Shown piece by piece: positions 19,332 to 28,123 of a DNA stretch of 58,921 nucleotides. Within the stretch, counting starts at the first letter, position 1. Each line of letters starts with the position of its first letter. This stretch comes from Prochlorothrix hollandica PCC 9006 = CALU 1027. Lineage in GTDB: Bacteria > Cyanobacteriota > Cyanobacteriia > Prochlorotrichales > Prochlorotrichaceae. The DNA is taken from contig NZ_KB235941.1 in assembly GCF_000332315.1 (NCBI RefSeq), positions 88,654 to 147,574 on the forward strand. Direction: 5' to 3'. The notes beneath the pieces are model-generated. The model searched no databases. It was not told the origin of the DNA and was given only the letters and a program-made list of their open reading frames with translations. The translations under genes and the position numbers were made by a program.

Positions 19332-20618
19332 CTACTCTGGAACCGTTACGGTATCGACGATTCCACTCGCCCCGGATTCTGTCATCTGCCAAACCCCATA
19401 GGTCTGACCCACCTCGCCCCAGCCATTGAAATCCAGGGCACTGCTGGCTCCCTGGTAGTCTAGCTCCTGATCTTCTCCCCCTAAGGCTATGGCTTGGCAA
19501 ATATCCAAGACTTCGATGCCGGGGGGACTGGCGACCGGCACCACCTGGGTTTTAATCTCCCCGCCGAGGGTACTATTGCGCCGTTGGGCGGCGAGGGCCA
19601 ACAGGGTTACCCCGTCCCACACTTGGGCATCGTCAAGCTGGGGTTCGCGATCGTAGGCTTGACGATATAGAGCCGCAAATTGCTGGAAACCAGGGCCAGG
19701 GGTGGGGGGAACAAGGCCCAGGGATCCCGCCATTCGAGACTGGCCTTGGGGAGTCTTTGCCCCCAGTTCCAGCAGATCCTCAGCGGTCACGGCATCCGTC
19801 ACCAGCAGGGGAACCTGCCCCAGCAAACCCTGGTCGGCTAAGGCTTGGAGCAGGGACCGGCCCGTGTTGGCATCAGCCAGCAGCACCACCGCCTCGGGTT
19901 GACTAGCGAAGGCTTCGGTTACGGGTGCATCCCAACGGAGGGTATCGGGATCATAAAAACTCGGTTGGCCCTTCGGGGTGAGGATGCCCCCTTGGGCGGT
20001 AAAGGTGTCTATAAAGGCTTGGGCTAGCTCTCGGCCCTGGTCAGTCTGGACGGCAAGGAGGGAAACCGTCTTAAATCCCCGTTTTTGGGCCACCTGGGCC
20101 AGGGCTGATCCCTGGAGCGCATTCCTCGGCACTAGGCGAAACCAGAAGTCCTGGAACTGGCCCGTTCGGGCTGCTGCGGTGTCCTGGGGGCTAGGGGTGC
20201 TGGCAGAGAGTTGCAAAATTTGCTGCTGGACAGCGATCGCCGCCGTAGCCTGGGATCCCGCACTCGCATGAGCTTCCACCACCCCCAACAGCCCCTCGAT
20301 CGCCGCCCACTCAGTCATGGTCGCCGCGATCTGGCTCGGTTCCCCGCGAGAATCGGCCACCCTTAGTTCCAGTTGTCGTCCCCGCACGCCGTCGCACTGG
20401 TTGATGCGATCGACGGCAAGACGGGCGGTAGCCTCCATCGATGCACCCTGGGGGGCCAACGGGCCGGTGAGGGGTAACAGGGTAGCAATGGTGCGGGGGG
20501 GCTTGGGGGGTGGCGTGGTAGTCCTCGAAGGGGGGGAGGCTTGACAAGCACTGAGGCTCAGGCTGAGGGCCAGGGCGATCGTCCTCAGGCGGGGGCACAA
20601 CGGGGAATTAAAAACCAT
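19332..20618 (-). CDS. ABC transporter substrate-binding lipoprotein (branched-chain amino acid type)
   Basis: 428 residues. An N-terminal signal peptide ends in a lipobox (LSLSLSACQ), so it is exported and lipid-anchored. A Pro/Thr-rich spacer leads to a type 1 periplasmic-binding fold of the LivJ/Peripla_BP_6 kind: IATLLPLTGPLAPQGASMEA, GVVEAHASAGSQATAAI, RTGQFQDFWFRLVPRNALQG and FNGWGEVG near the end. It would capture amino acids or related small ligands. No permease or ATPase genes adjoin it, so it is an orphan binding protein or a sensor. An alternative reading is a penicillin-binding-activator-like protein. The start ATG at 20618 gives a good signal peptide. Confidence 0.88.
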   Translation of the reverse strand: MVFNSPLCPRLRTIALALSLSLSACQASPPSRTTTPPPKPPRTIATLLPLTGPLAPQGASMEATARLAVDRINQCDGVRGRQLELRVADSRGEPSQIAATMTEWAAIEGLLGVVEAHASAGSQATAAIAVQQQILQLSASTPSPQDTAAARTGQFQDFWFRLVPRNALQGSALAQVAQKRGFKTVSLLAVQTDQGRELAQAFIDTFTAQGGILTPKGQPSFYDPDTLRWDAPVTEAFASQPEAVVLLADANTGRSLLQALADQGLLGQVPLLVTDAVTAEDLLELGAKTPQGQSRMAGSLGLVPPTPGPGFQQFAALYRQAYDREPQLDDAQVWDGVTLLALAAQRRNSTLGGEIKTQVVPVASPPGIEVLDICQAIALGGEDQELDYQGASSALDFNGWGEVGQTYGVWQMTESGASGIVDTVTVPE

Positions 20619-20641
20619 AATAAGGGTGGGGCTAACAGGGC

Positions 20642-20896
20642 ATGGACTCCCCCATAACTAGTCGCCCCCAGCTAAACCCCCAACTCAAAGAGTCTAGTCC
20701 TGAAGAGCCTAGTGCTGACGAATTTCCGACCGTGCCCAATCATAACGCCCCTGGGTTCTGTTCTTGTTGCCGACTCTTGCTGCCAAGCCGACTCTTGCTA
20801 CCGACTCTTGTTGCCAACCTGGGGTGTCTAGACTGGGATTGCATCTACCACGGGGTGCCTACCCCTAAACCCACAGCTCCCCTAGATCCAAGCTAA
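20642..20896 (+). CDS. Possible small ORF, unrecognised
   Basis: 84 residues divergent from the lipoprotein gene. It has Pro/Ser-rich sequence then CSCCRLLLPSRLLLP and GCLDWDC, that is, several Cys pairs that might bind metal. The middle is encoded by a short tandem repeat (GACTCTTGCTGCC-like), which weakens the case. It overlaps the end of the Uma2 fragment on the other strand by 32 bp. I do not recognise a family; it may be non-coding. Confidence 0.2.
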   Translation: MDSPITSRPQLNPQLKESSPEEPSADEFPTVPNHNAPGFCSCCRLLLPSRLLLPTLVANLGCLDWDCIYHGVPTPKPTAPLDPS

Positions 20897-21383
20897 ACCC
20901 CGGTAAGAGGGGGTGTCCCGACAGGCGATCGGGCCGTTCCATAATCTCCACCGTCATCTCCACCGTCATCTCCCATGTCCTCGCCGCTGTCCTCGCCGCT
21001 GTCCTCGTCTCTCCCTTGGCTGGCACCTGCTCTGGCGGATCAACCGCCCCGATCGCCCTGCGGTAAATTTCCACCCGTTGACCTTTGCGATCGATCAGCC
21101 ATCCCATCTCCGTACCATTGGCCAAATAGTCCCGCATTTTGTCCTGTAAGGGTTTGAGGTTATCCGAGGCCGATCGCAACGCCACCACAAAATCGGGAGC
21201 CAGGGGAGCGAATCCTTCCTGGTCCACAGGGGTCAGCGCATCCCAGCGATCGTGACGGATCCAAGCAGCATCAGGGGAACGAATAGAACCATCGGGTAAC
21301 TTAAACCCCGCCGAGGAATCAAAGGTCTTGCCCAGGCGGGTTTGTCGGTTCCACAGCCACAGTTGACCCGCAATATTGAGATT
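20865..21383 (-). pseudogene. Uma2-family endonuclease, 3' fragment (gene split by the RM module)
   Basis: An open reading without a start: immediately after the hsdS-like stop codon (TAG, 21384-21386) the same frame resumes as NLNIAGQLWLWNRQTRLGKT, then GFKLPDGSIRSPDAAWIRHD, LAPDFVVALRS and GWLIDRKGQRVEIYR, ending LLPGFSLDLGELWV. These are the middle and end of a Uma2/DUF820 PD-(D/E)XK nuclease. The missing N-terminus lies 2.6 kb away at 23996-24115, on the far side of the restriction-modification genes. An Arg/Thr/Glu-rich insertion (ARTAARTWEMTVEMTVEIM) is encoded by short tandem repeats. The residual ATG ORF from 21227 is unlikely to be functional. Confidence 0.85.
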
Positions 21384-22106
21384 CTAGCTGTCGGTTCTAA
21401 GAGTTAGATTACCAAGTACAAGCTGAGCTAAGTCATTAGCTTTCTTTGATTGTTCTGCCGCCAATGTCCTTAGCGTAAACTCTTGTTCGACAGCATCTCC
21501 AATTTGTGTTTGAATCTCTTCTGGGGGAACAATTATTTGTAATTCTAGTAATCTAGACGGGCTAATTCTCTGCCGCCCTGTTGCACCAGTAACGTTTGCT
21601 GTCGCTTGTCGGGTAAAGTGATCAGAACGTAAAGCCCGAAAAAGGTAATAAAGATTAATCTCAGCTTGTGCTTTTTTGCGCAAAACAATAAATTCAGTTG
21701 AAGCTACTGCATTAGTTACATCTTGAGTTACTAGTGCAATCTTTTTGTTTGCCAAGCTGGGCATGATCTTTGCGAAAAGAATGTCATTTTTTTGAAAGCG
21801 ATGTTTTATACTTCCAATCTCACTTCCTTGATTAACTTTAAGAGTTAGTATATAGCCATAAATATCATCTACTTCTCGTAAATCTATATATTCAAAAATT
21901 TGACCAGCATATCTACTAGAGCGTGGATCAACCCTTATTGATACGACATCTACAAAGTTTGCTAAAGGCTGCTGTTCAAACTCACCTCTTTGCTCATGCA
22001 AATATTGTGTATAAGCTGCACCAGCATCAACTGTATCTATACTACTGGCTGATTCTTCAGTGATTGTTAATATTAAAGGGTCTGTTTGAATTAACTCGAT
22101 AGTCAT
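21384..22106 (-). CDS. Restriction-modification specificity (S/HsdS-like) subunit, single target-recognition domain
   Basis: 240 residues, about half a canonical HsdS. The N-terminal half is a target-recognition domain (VSIRVDPRSSRYAGQIFEYI, FQKNDILFAKIMPSLANKK, STEFIVLRKK). A conserved helical dimerisation segment follows (ISPSRLLELQIIVPPEEIQTQIGDAVEQ). It provides DNA sequence recognition, here probably as a dimer or with the upstream subunit. It overlaps the nuclease-methylase gene by 4 bp (ATGA). It ends exactly at the Uma2 3' fragment. The gene is clearly AT-richer than its flanks, a sign of transfer. No second recognition domain is present. Confidence 0.85.
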   Translation of the reverse strand: MTIELIQTDPLILTITEESASSIDTVDAGAAYTQYLHEQRGEFEQQPLANFVDVVSIRVDPRSSRYAGQIFEYIDLREVDDIYGYILTLKVNQGSEIGSIKHRFQKNDILFAKIMPSLANKKIALVTQDVTNAVASTEFIVLRKKAQAEINLYYLFRALRSDHFTRQATANVTGATGRQRISPSRLLELQIIVPPEEIQTQIGDAVEQEFTLRTLAAEQSKKANDLAQLVLGNLTLRTDS

Positions 22107-23869
22107 TGTAAGTTTAGCTTTACTCTATGATAGGCTTCCGCGATAACAGGTAAGTCATTGAGATCAGTTTCTCTATAATATTTTGAGGTAATGTCATAGC
22201 CAACACGTTCAGCTTGTGCTAGAAAACGCTTTTTATTGTTTCCAGCAGTCTTCTTGAGATACAAAACACAGGTTCTAGCATTAGACCCTCCAAACGGCTT
22301 AAATGATCCGACAGGTAAGCTTATACAACCATGAATATATGCATTAGATTTCACAAAGTTGCGAACTTCAGTATCGGAAACTCCGCTGGCAACACCATGC
22401 GGCAAAATAACTAACAAACGTCCAGTTTCAGGCTTCAATAGTCGAATTGCTCTCTCAAGAACTAAGTAGTCTGAACCTTGAGCAGATTTACCTCGTCCTA
22501 GATAATACCGATTTAGAGTAGCAGAATCTTCATAGGGTATATTGAACGGGGGATTAATGAGAATTACATCAAACATTGCTGCGTTATTTTGCTCAATGTC
22601 TGAAAAATTAGTTCTCCGTCCATCTGTATTCTCAAAAAAATCTTCTCTGATTGAATCTCCTGTATAAATATGTTCATAGCCATCACCATGTAAAATCATA
22701 TTTATTCGACATAAAGTGGCTAGCCGTGGATTTATCTCAATCCCCCATAAATTATTCATTACAAGATTACGAACCAAATGATCTTTTTCATCTTGGCTAG
22801 AATTAAGAGATCGAATTTTTTTGCGGATATTGATAAATGATCTAATAAGAAAGCCACCACTTCCGCATGATAAATCAAGGACTTTTTCTTCAATTTTTAT
22901 ATCAGCTATCTCGACCATGAACTCAACTAATTGTCTTGGGGTTAAATACTGTCCTAAATCTCCTCGAAGTGTTCCGGTAAGAAAGGCTTCATAAACAGAA
23001 CCAACTACATCTCCTCCTGCTCCAGCCAAGCCAAGTGGTGTCTTAAAACCATAAAGACCAAAAGGCTCTAATTCACGAATAATTTTTTCAACAGTTTCGT
23101 TACTTCTAATTTGAATTTGAGTTCCTGTAGGGAATACATTAAAAGTCTGTTTCGCTTCAGCAAACATTTGCTGTAAAGCAGCTAGAGGTCCACTGCCAAG
23201 AAGCCAGTGAGATGTGAAGCGATTGTACGCAAGACCTTCAGCAGCTCTTTTCTCTTCATTAAACTTACAAGTGAGAATTTTAGTTAGCTCATCAAATGCA
23301 GACTCGGCAATGAGTCCTTCTTTAGCCAGCTCTTTTCGACATTTCCTAAATGCTATTTCTAAATCACCTTTATTTTCAATAGTTAATAAAAGCCGCTCAG
23401 CAGCTTGTCGCTTTTCTAATTGAACTATATTGCTAGAGATAGCAAGTATTCTGCTTTCAAGCTCTTGCGGTTCAGGAATGGATTCTAAGCCACCAATATC
23501 ATCTCTATCCAAATAATAAATTTCCCAATCACGTCCATTAGTTAGAACTGCGATTGGTGTAGATGGTTCAAGAAGTTGAGCATAGGAAAGCGCTTGATTA
23601 ACATCCTCCTCACTCAATCGATGCTGAATACGCTTGGTTTCAACAACAAGAGCCGGATGTTCCCTAACATAAACAACGATATCAGCTTGCTTTCTAAATC
23701 GATGTCCTGAAGTTCCAGTGATTGAAACTTTTCGACGTATCTGGTTCCTGTCGTAACCAAGCCTCATTAGGAAAGGAATAACAACATTCTCAGCACAGTC
23801 GTCCTCAGAGTTCAACGGTGGTGCGCTGCGAAAAATGTCATCTAAGATAGCCTGTTTATTCAACGGCAT
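22103..23869 (-). CDS. Fused nuclease / N6-adenine DNA methyltransferase (BcgI-like or type I-like RM subunit)
   Basis: 588 residues from ATG at 23869 (the frame is open to a GTG at 23896). The first 130 residues resemble the type I R-subunit N-terminal PD-(D/E)XK domain: KQADIVVYVREHPALVVETK gives the D ... ExK pattern, with QALSYAQLL after it. A helical region leads to an HsdM-type N6-adenine methylase: FLTGTLRGDLGQYLTPRQLV, motif I VLDLSCGSGGFLI, motif IV LINPPFN, and LPHGVASGVSDTEVRNFV. Combined nuclease and methylase in one chain plus a separate S subunit is the architecture of BcgI-type enzymes. No separate HsdR helicase is present. AT-rich, and inserted in a Uma2 gene. A methylase-only role is possible if the nuclease domain is inactive. 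Confidence 0.88.
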   Translation of the reverse strand: MPLNKQAILDDIFRSAPPLNSEDDCAENVVIPFLMRLGYDRNQIRRKVSITGTSGHRFRKQADIVVYVREHPALVVETKRIQHRLSEEDVNQALSYAQLLEPSTPIAVLTNGRDWEIYYLDRDDIGGLESIPEPQELESRILAISSNIVQLEKRQAAERLLLTIENKGDLEIAFRKCRKELAKEGLIAESAFDELTKILTCKFNEEKRAAEGLAYNRFTSHWLLGSGPLAALQQMFAEAKQTFNVFPTGTQIQIRSNETVEKIIRELEPFGLYGFKTPLGLAGAGGDVVGSVYEAFLTGTLRGDLGQYLTPRQLVEFMVEIADIKIEEKVLDLSCGSGGFLIRSFINIRKKIRSLNSSQDEKDHLVRNLVMNNLWGIEINPRLATLCRINMILHGDGYEHIYTGDSIREDFFENTDGRRTNFSDIEQNNAAMFDVILINPPFNIPYEDSATLNRYYLGRGKSAQGSDYLVLERAIRLLKPETGRLLVILPHGVASGVSDTEVRNFVKSNAYIHGCISLPVGSFKPFGGSNARTCVLYLKKTAGNNKKRFLAQAERVGYDITSKYYRETDLNDLPVIAEAYHRVKLNLQ

Positions 23870-23995
23870 AATAATCTCTGCACCTATCCGTTTCACGAAA
23901 ACTAAGCGTACTGCAACCTAGAGCACTACACAAGATATAACTATACCATTCAGGGTTACGCTTTATGTTCTGGAAGGGGAAGGCTGCTCAAGCCG

Positions 23996-24115
23996 CATAA
24001 CAATCAGTTCTCCCGTGGCGGTACGTTCCAAGCGGCGATCGCGGTTAGCCTGGGCCAAGGCTTCAAATTGGGACAGCGTAAGGTGAAAAGGGCTGGGAAT
24101 CGTCAGACTGACCAT
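23996..24115 (-). pseudogene. Uma2-family endonuclease, 5' fragment (gene split by the RM module)
   Basis: Forty codons from ATG at 24115: MVSLTIPSPFHLTLSQFEAL, then ANRDRRLERTATGELIVM. This is the standard Uma2/DUF820 N-terminus (FEALAQANRDRRLERTATGELIVM is normally followed by PPTGGETG). After the final Met the frame continues into unrelated sequence and stops within a few codons. The continuation of the protein is at 20865-21383, so this gene was cut by insertion of 21384 to about 23995. About ten codons at the junction are missing. Confidence 0.85.
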
Positions 24116-24254
24116 AATCGGGAGACCGATACAAGGTGAGCGGAAAGGCTAGATCTAGGGTAATTCAGCGCTACAGGTCACGATAGCCGAGGCAGGGGAT
24201 TGGCACGGTGCTTTAGGCCCGTCCAGCATGAGTTCCACCCATATTACTGCGAGT

Positions 24255-24357
24255 TACAGCAACCCTAAATCAGTTGTAGGCATCTCGATGGCTGAAACCC
24301 TTGGTGTGGTGTGCCCCCGGAGGGGGCACACCACACGACCCATTTCGGACTGCTGTA
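24255..24357. repeat. MITE-like element, family A, full-length copy 2
   Basis: 103 bp, TACAGCAACCCTAAATCAG to GGACTGCTGTA, with a near-perfect central hairpin (GTGTGCCCCC / GGGGGCACAC). It lies upstream of the Uma2 5' fragment, in the same orientation as the copies at 3223 and 54650. Confidence 0.88.
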
Positions 24358-24439
24358 TGGGTATAAGGTAGGGATTAAGGGGGGAATAGGGCACAGCTAA
24401 CCCCAGATTTTTGGTAATCTTGAACCATAGTGCTGAATT

Positions 24440-24531
24440 GGTACGGCTAGATCGGTGTGGCTGAATCGGTACGGCTGAATCGGTACGGCTGAATCGGTAC
24501 GGCTAAATCGATGCGGCTAGATCGGTGCGGC
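24440..24531. repeat. 14-bp tandem repeat (GGCTGAATCGGTAC)
   Basis: About six imperfect head-to-tail units of GGCTGAATCGGTAC, decaying to GGCTAGATCGGTGC at the right end. It lies in the 400-bp gap before gmd. A second tandem (CAGAGTACCCC, about four units, 24648-24687) lies closer to the gene. No ORF is supported in 24358-24756. Confidence 0.75.
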
Positions 24532-24756
24532 TGGCCTATGGGCCAGTAACATCCCGCTGGCTAGGGTTGCCCTAGGTTTGTCCTGTCATCTTGAGTCAGG
24601 GGGTATCGGGTGTATCGGGGCGATCGCGGTTCAGCCCAAGCACCCCAGAGTACCCCCAGAGTACCCCCAGAGTACCCCCAGAGTACCGCTAGGGTCGCAT
24701 CTGAACAGCCCTGTTTCCTTACCAACCCTGTCCTCCGGTCCCGGTTAACCCGTCCT

Positions 24757-25719
24757 ATGAAAACAGCCCTGATTTGTGGTGTCTCTGGCCAAGATGGAGC
24801 CTATTTAGCCCAATTATTGCTCGATCGCGGCTACCAGGTCTATGGCACCTCCCGCGATGCCCAAATATCCACCTTTCGCAACTTAGAGCGGTTGGGCATC
24901 CGCGATCGCATCCATCTGCTCTCCATGGCCCCCAGCGACTTCCGCAGCGTCCTCCAGGTTTTGACCAAAGCGCAACCCCAGGAAATCTATAACCTGGCGG
25001 GCCAAAGTTCCGTCGGTCTTTCTTTCGATCAACCCGTGGAAACCCTGGAAAGCATCGCCACCGGCACCCTCAACCTCTTGGAAGCCATCCGTTTTTTAGG
25101 GGGAGGGATCAAATTTTATAATGCGGGATCCAGCGAATGTTTTGGAGATGCGGGTCATGCTGCCGCCGACGAAACCACCCCCTTTCGCCCCCGCAGTCCC
25201 TACGCGGTGGCCAAGGCCGCTGCCTTTTGGGAAGTGGCCAACTACCGGGAAGCCTACGGGCTATTTGCCTGTTCGGGGATTTTGTTTAACCATGAATCCC
25301 CCCTACGGCCCCAACGGTTTGTGACCCAAAAAATCATCGCTGCGGCCTGTCGCATTGCCCAAGGAGAGGCCACCCCCTTGGAACTGGGCAACATCTCCGT
25401 ACAGCGGGACTGGGGCTGGGCACCGGAATATGTGGAGGCCATGTATCGCATGGTGCAACAGCCTGAGGCCGATGATTATGTGATTGCCACGGGGGTGACC
25501 ATCAGCCTGGAGGATTTCGTAGCCCACGCCTTCACCTGTGTGGGGTTGAACTGGCAGGATCATGTGATCAGTGACCCCACTCTGTTCCGACCGACGGATA
25601 TTGCGGTGGGACGGGCTAATCCTGCCAAAGCCCAACGCCAGTTAGGTTGGGAAGCCCAATATCAGTGGACGGATGTGGTGCGATCGATGGTGGAAGTCCA
25701 GCAAGGGTTGCAAGCCTAG
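24757..25719 (+). CDS. gmd: GDP-mannose 4,6-dehydratase
   Basis: A 320-residue extended short-chain dehydrogenase. The NADP-binding motif TALICGVSGQDGAYLAQLL is at the N-terminus; GVSGQDGAYLA is characteristic of GMD. It also has EIYNLAGQSSVGLSF, YNAGSSECFGDAG (catalytic Ser/Thr region), PYAVAKAAAFW (YxxxK), FNHESPLRP and GNISVQRDWGWAPEYVEAM. It converts GDP-mannose to GDP-4-keto-6-deoxymannose, the first step to GDP-fucose or GDP-rhamnose for surface polysaccharide. The frame is open to 24610, but that leader is encoded by tandem repeats; ATG at 24757 starts the conserved fold. No partner epimerase/reductase gene is adjacent. Confidence 0.93.
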   Translation: MKTALICGVSGQDGAYLAQLLLDRGYQVYGTSRDAQISTFRNLERLGIRDRIHLLSMAPSDFRSVLQVLTKAQPQEIYNLAGQSSVGLSFDQPVETLESIATGTLNLLEAIRFLGGGIKFYNAGSSECFGDAGHAAADETTPFRPRSPYAVAKAAAFWEVANYREAYGLFACSGILFNHESPLRPQRFVTQKIIAAACRIAQGEATPLELGNISVQRDWGWAPEYVEAMYRMVQQPEADDYVIATGVTISLEDFVAHAFTCVGLNWQDHVISDPTLFRPTDIAVGRANPAKAQRQLGWEAQYQWTDVVRSMVEVQQGLQA

Positions 25720-25844
25720 GGAAACCCTTACCCCGTTACAGTCCTGGGGGTGATAGCAGAGATCCCATCTGTCCTGACTATGGTGTTGGTTCCTGCAAAG
25801 GTATAGCACCTGAGATCCTGCAACACTGCTATCCCCCTTGAGCC

Positions 25845-27047
25845 ATGAGCGACCTTTGTTTAGTTGCCACGATGCTGGCTAAAATGCAGTTGGCCAACGC
25901 CGACCCCCATGGACCCAGTCGTCTGATTTCCCCCCCCGATCGCCTTAGCCCTAGCCCCAAAGCTGTGGCCGGTCGCAAATCCGCCATTCACCCCGATCGC
26001 GGTTATCCCAGCGCCACTATCCCAGAACTCAGTGGCCGAGCCAGCGGCAGCACGCTCCCACCCTGTCAAACCGCTGTGGAACGGGTAATCCAGAGAGAAG
26101 ACACCGCCACAGAAGCCAGGGAAAGGGTGGTGCCCGTCGTCCTGCGATCGTCCCAAACCCCAACCCTCACTGCACCTCGCCCCGTCACCGCGCCGCCGAC
26201 CCAAACCCCTAGGGCGGTAGCTGTGGGATCTTCTGCCCCCTTAAGCCTGCCCTCCTTAAGCCTGCCCCCCGCCTCGACCCAACCCACCCCCCGCTTTGCC
26301 GCCAACTACCAGGGACCTGTCTCGGGTCCCCAGCTTTACCAACAACGGCGGGCTTCCTTACAGGCGGGCCGTCTCTATACCCGTTTACCCAGCGACAGTT
26401 TCCGCAGCAGTTGGGTCAATGCCAGCCAGCAGCCCAGCTATGACCAGTGGAAGCTCCTGTTGGCGGCGGAATCCCGCGCTGTGGCCGTGGGTCAGGGTAA
26501 CCGTCGTCTCAGTATTGTGGTGGGGGATTCCCTCAGTTTGTGGATGCCCCGGGAAGCCCTGCCCCAAAACCGGCTCTGGCTCAACCAGGGAATTTCCGGG
26601 GATACCACCACGGGAATATTGCAACGGATCCAGGCGTTCCGGGACACCCACCCCGATACGATTTATGTGATGGGGGGGATTAATGATTTGTTGCAAGGAT
26701 CCAGTGATGCCACGGTGATCCGGAATTTGGAAGCGATCGTCAGCCAACTGCACCAAGCCCATCCCCAGGCCAATATCATTCTCCAATCGATTTTGCCCAC
26801 GGATAACCGCATCCCCAACGATCGCATCCGGGCCATTAACCAACATTTGGCCCAAATCGCCCAACGCCAGGGGGTGCAGTATTTGGATATACACTCCTAT
26901 TTTGCCGACGATCGCGGCAATATGCGCCGGGACTTAACCACGGACGGGGTCCACCTCACCGCCATGGGCTATGGCATGTGGCAATCCCTCTGGCGGCAGG
27001 CCAATGGCTTACTGGCCCAAACCCGATCGCGGGAACCCGTACTCTAG
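25845..27047 (+). CDS. SGNH/GDSL-type hydrolase with long disordered N-terminus
   Basis: 400 residues. The first 190 are low-complexity Pro/Ser/Thr/Arg-rich sequence without a clear signal peptide. The SGNH fold follows: block I LSIVVGDSLSLW (nucleophile Ser in GDSL), block II GISGDTTTGIL, block III VMGGINDLLQGS (GxND) and block V LTTDGVHLTAMGY (DxxH catalytic pair). It is an esterase/lipase/acylhydrolase, perhaps acting on cell-surface glycans given the neighbouring gmd gene, which is inference. It is 125 bp downstream of gmd on the same strand. The start at 25845 is the first ATG; the disordered region makes the exact start uncertain. Confidence 0.88.
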   Translation: MSDLCLVATMLAKMQLANADPHGPSRLISPPDRLSPSPKAVAGRKSAIHPDRGYPSATIPELSGRASGSTLPPCQTAVERVIQREDTATEARERVVPVVLRSSQTPTLTAPRPVTAPPTQTPRAVAVGSSAPLSLPSLSLPPASTQPTPRFAANYQGPVSGPQLYQQRRASLQAGRLYTRLPSDSFRSSWVNASQQPSYDQWKLLLAAESRAVAVGQGNRRLSIVVGDSLSLWMPREALPQNRLWLNQGISGDTTTGILQRIQAFRDTHPDTIYVMGGINDLLQGSSDATVIRNLEAIVSQLHQAHPQANIILQSILPTDNRIPNDRIRAINQHLAQIAQRQGVQYLDIHSYFADDRGNMRRDLTTDGVHLTAMGYGMWQSLWRQANGLLAQTRSREPVL

Positions 27048-27164
27048 GGCACACCCCCGATCTGGGGATCCTCCAAGGGGATCCTCCAATCTGGGTTTAA
27101 CCCTCATACTCCCCTAGGAGACTGCGGCTTACCTATCGCTACCCTCTAGAAACCCCTGTAGCCC

Positions 27165-27968
27165 CTAGGACACAAAATCTTGGGGATCTAAGCCCTGGGC
27201 CTGTAACCGTTGCAGTAGCGCCTGATATTGGCTCTCCGCTTGTTCTGCTCGGCGTTGGGCCTCTTCTTTTTCCCGGCGTTCCTGGGTGACTTGTTCCGCT
27301 GTCGTTGGGATCCACTGGTTGTCTACGCCATACCATCGCAACCAGCGACCCCCAATGCCTTGATAGTCACCATCCCACAGGCCCAAGCCTAGGCCCAGGT
27401 CTTCAAGCCAAAACTGGGAGCGAGGCAGATCCAGTTCCTGGTAAAGACTGCCCTGGAGGCAAAATAGACGGAATTGGTTCTGATAACGATCGTAAACGCC
27501 ATAATAAGGCACCCGCAACAACCGTTCATACACCTCCCATTTCCGGGGCGGCTGGTTGAGAGACCGCAGCGCAGTCCCCAGATCTTCGGCCTCAGTACCG
27601 GGGGACAAAAATTCCAGCACCAGGAAAGGGGGCACAGACTCTTGCCACACCAAATAGCTCCAGCGCAGATCCGCCTGCTGGTTGGCCTGGGGCACATCTA
27701 GGGCCAGGAACCAATCGGGACGTTTGTAGAGGCTGGTGTTGCGGGAGTCGTAGTAAAGGTTCAGGTCACAGGCAATAAAGCAGCGATCGCGGTCATACAG
27801 CGGCGATCGACAGGTTTCGGTTAATAGTTCCCCCTGCAACCGATGAAATTCATCCGGCAAACCCGACTCCCCCACCTGCTCACTGGGTAAATCATACATA
27901 GTGGGCAAACCAGTGGGCAAGCCAGTGGGCAAACCAGATGGGTGGGGAGCGGGAGACGGTTGAGACAT
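27165..27968 (-). CDS. Uma2-family endonuclease (intact)
   Basis: 267 residues of the Uma2/DUF820 PD-(D/E)XK superfamily, abundant in cyanobacteria with unknown targets. Core: DRCFIACDLNLYYDSRNTSL, YKRPDWFLALDVP (the P-D of the fold), PPFLVLEFLSPGTEAEDLG (the E-x-x-S region) and YYGVYDRYQNQFRLF. A C-terminal coiled coil (ERREKEEAQRRAEQAESQYQ) is typical. The N-terminal GLPTGLPTGLPT comes from a 12-bp triplication, so translation may begin at Met24 (27899). It is convergent with the GDSL gene. No partner gene is evident. Confidence 0.88.
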   Translation of the reverse strand: MSQPSPAPHPSGLPTGLPTGLPTMYDLPSEQVGESGLPDEFHRLQGELLTETCRSPLYDRDRCFIACDLNLYYDSRNTSLYKRPDWFLALDVPQANQQADLRWSYLVWQESVPPFLVLEFLSPGTEAEDLGTALRSLNQPPRKWEVYERLLRVPYYGVYDRYQNQFRLFCLQGSLYQELDLPRSQFWLEDLGLGLGLWDGDYQGIGGRWLRWYGVDNQWIPTTAEQVTQERREKEEAQRRAEQAESQYQALLQRLQAQGLDPQDFVS

Positions 27969-28123
27969 GGGGAGGCTCCTGGGGCAATGTTATAGCCCAT
28001 TATAGAAGAGGCCCATTCTCGAAATAGAAGCGGCCCAGTCTGGAAGCAGCCCCAGGGCAGAAACCCAAACGGGGTTAATCCATGGCGGTTAGCCCTACGG
28101 TCCACCATTTCCAGGAAATAACG

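Noticed and set aside
26385-26894. 169-residue minus-strand frame
   Set aside because: Antisense to the SGNH hydrolase catalytic region, which has clear motifs on the plus strand.
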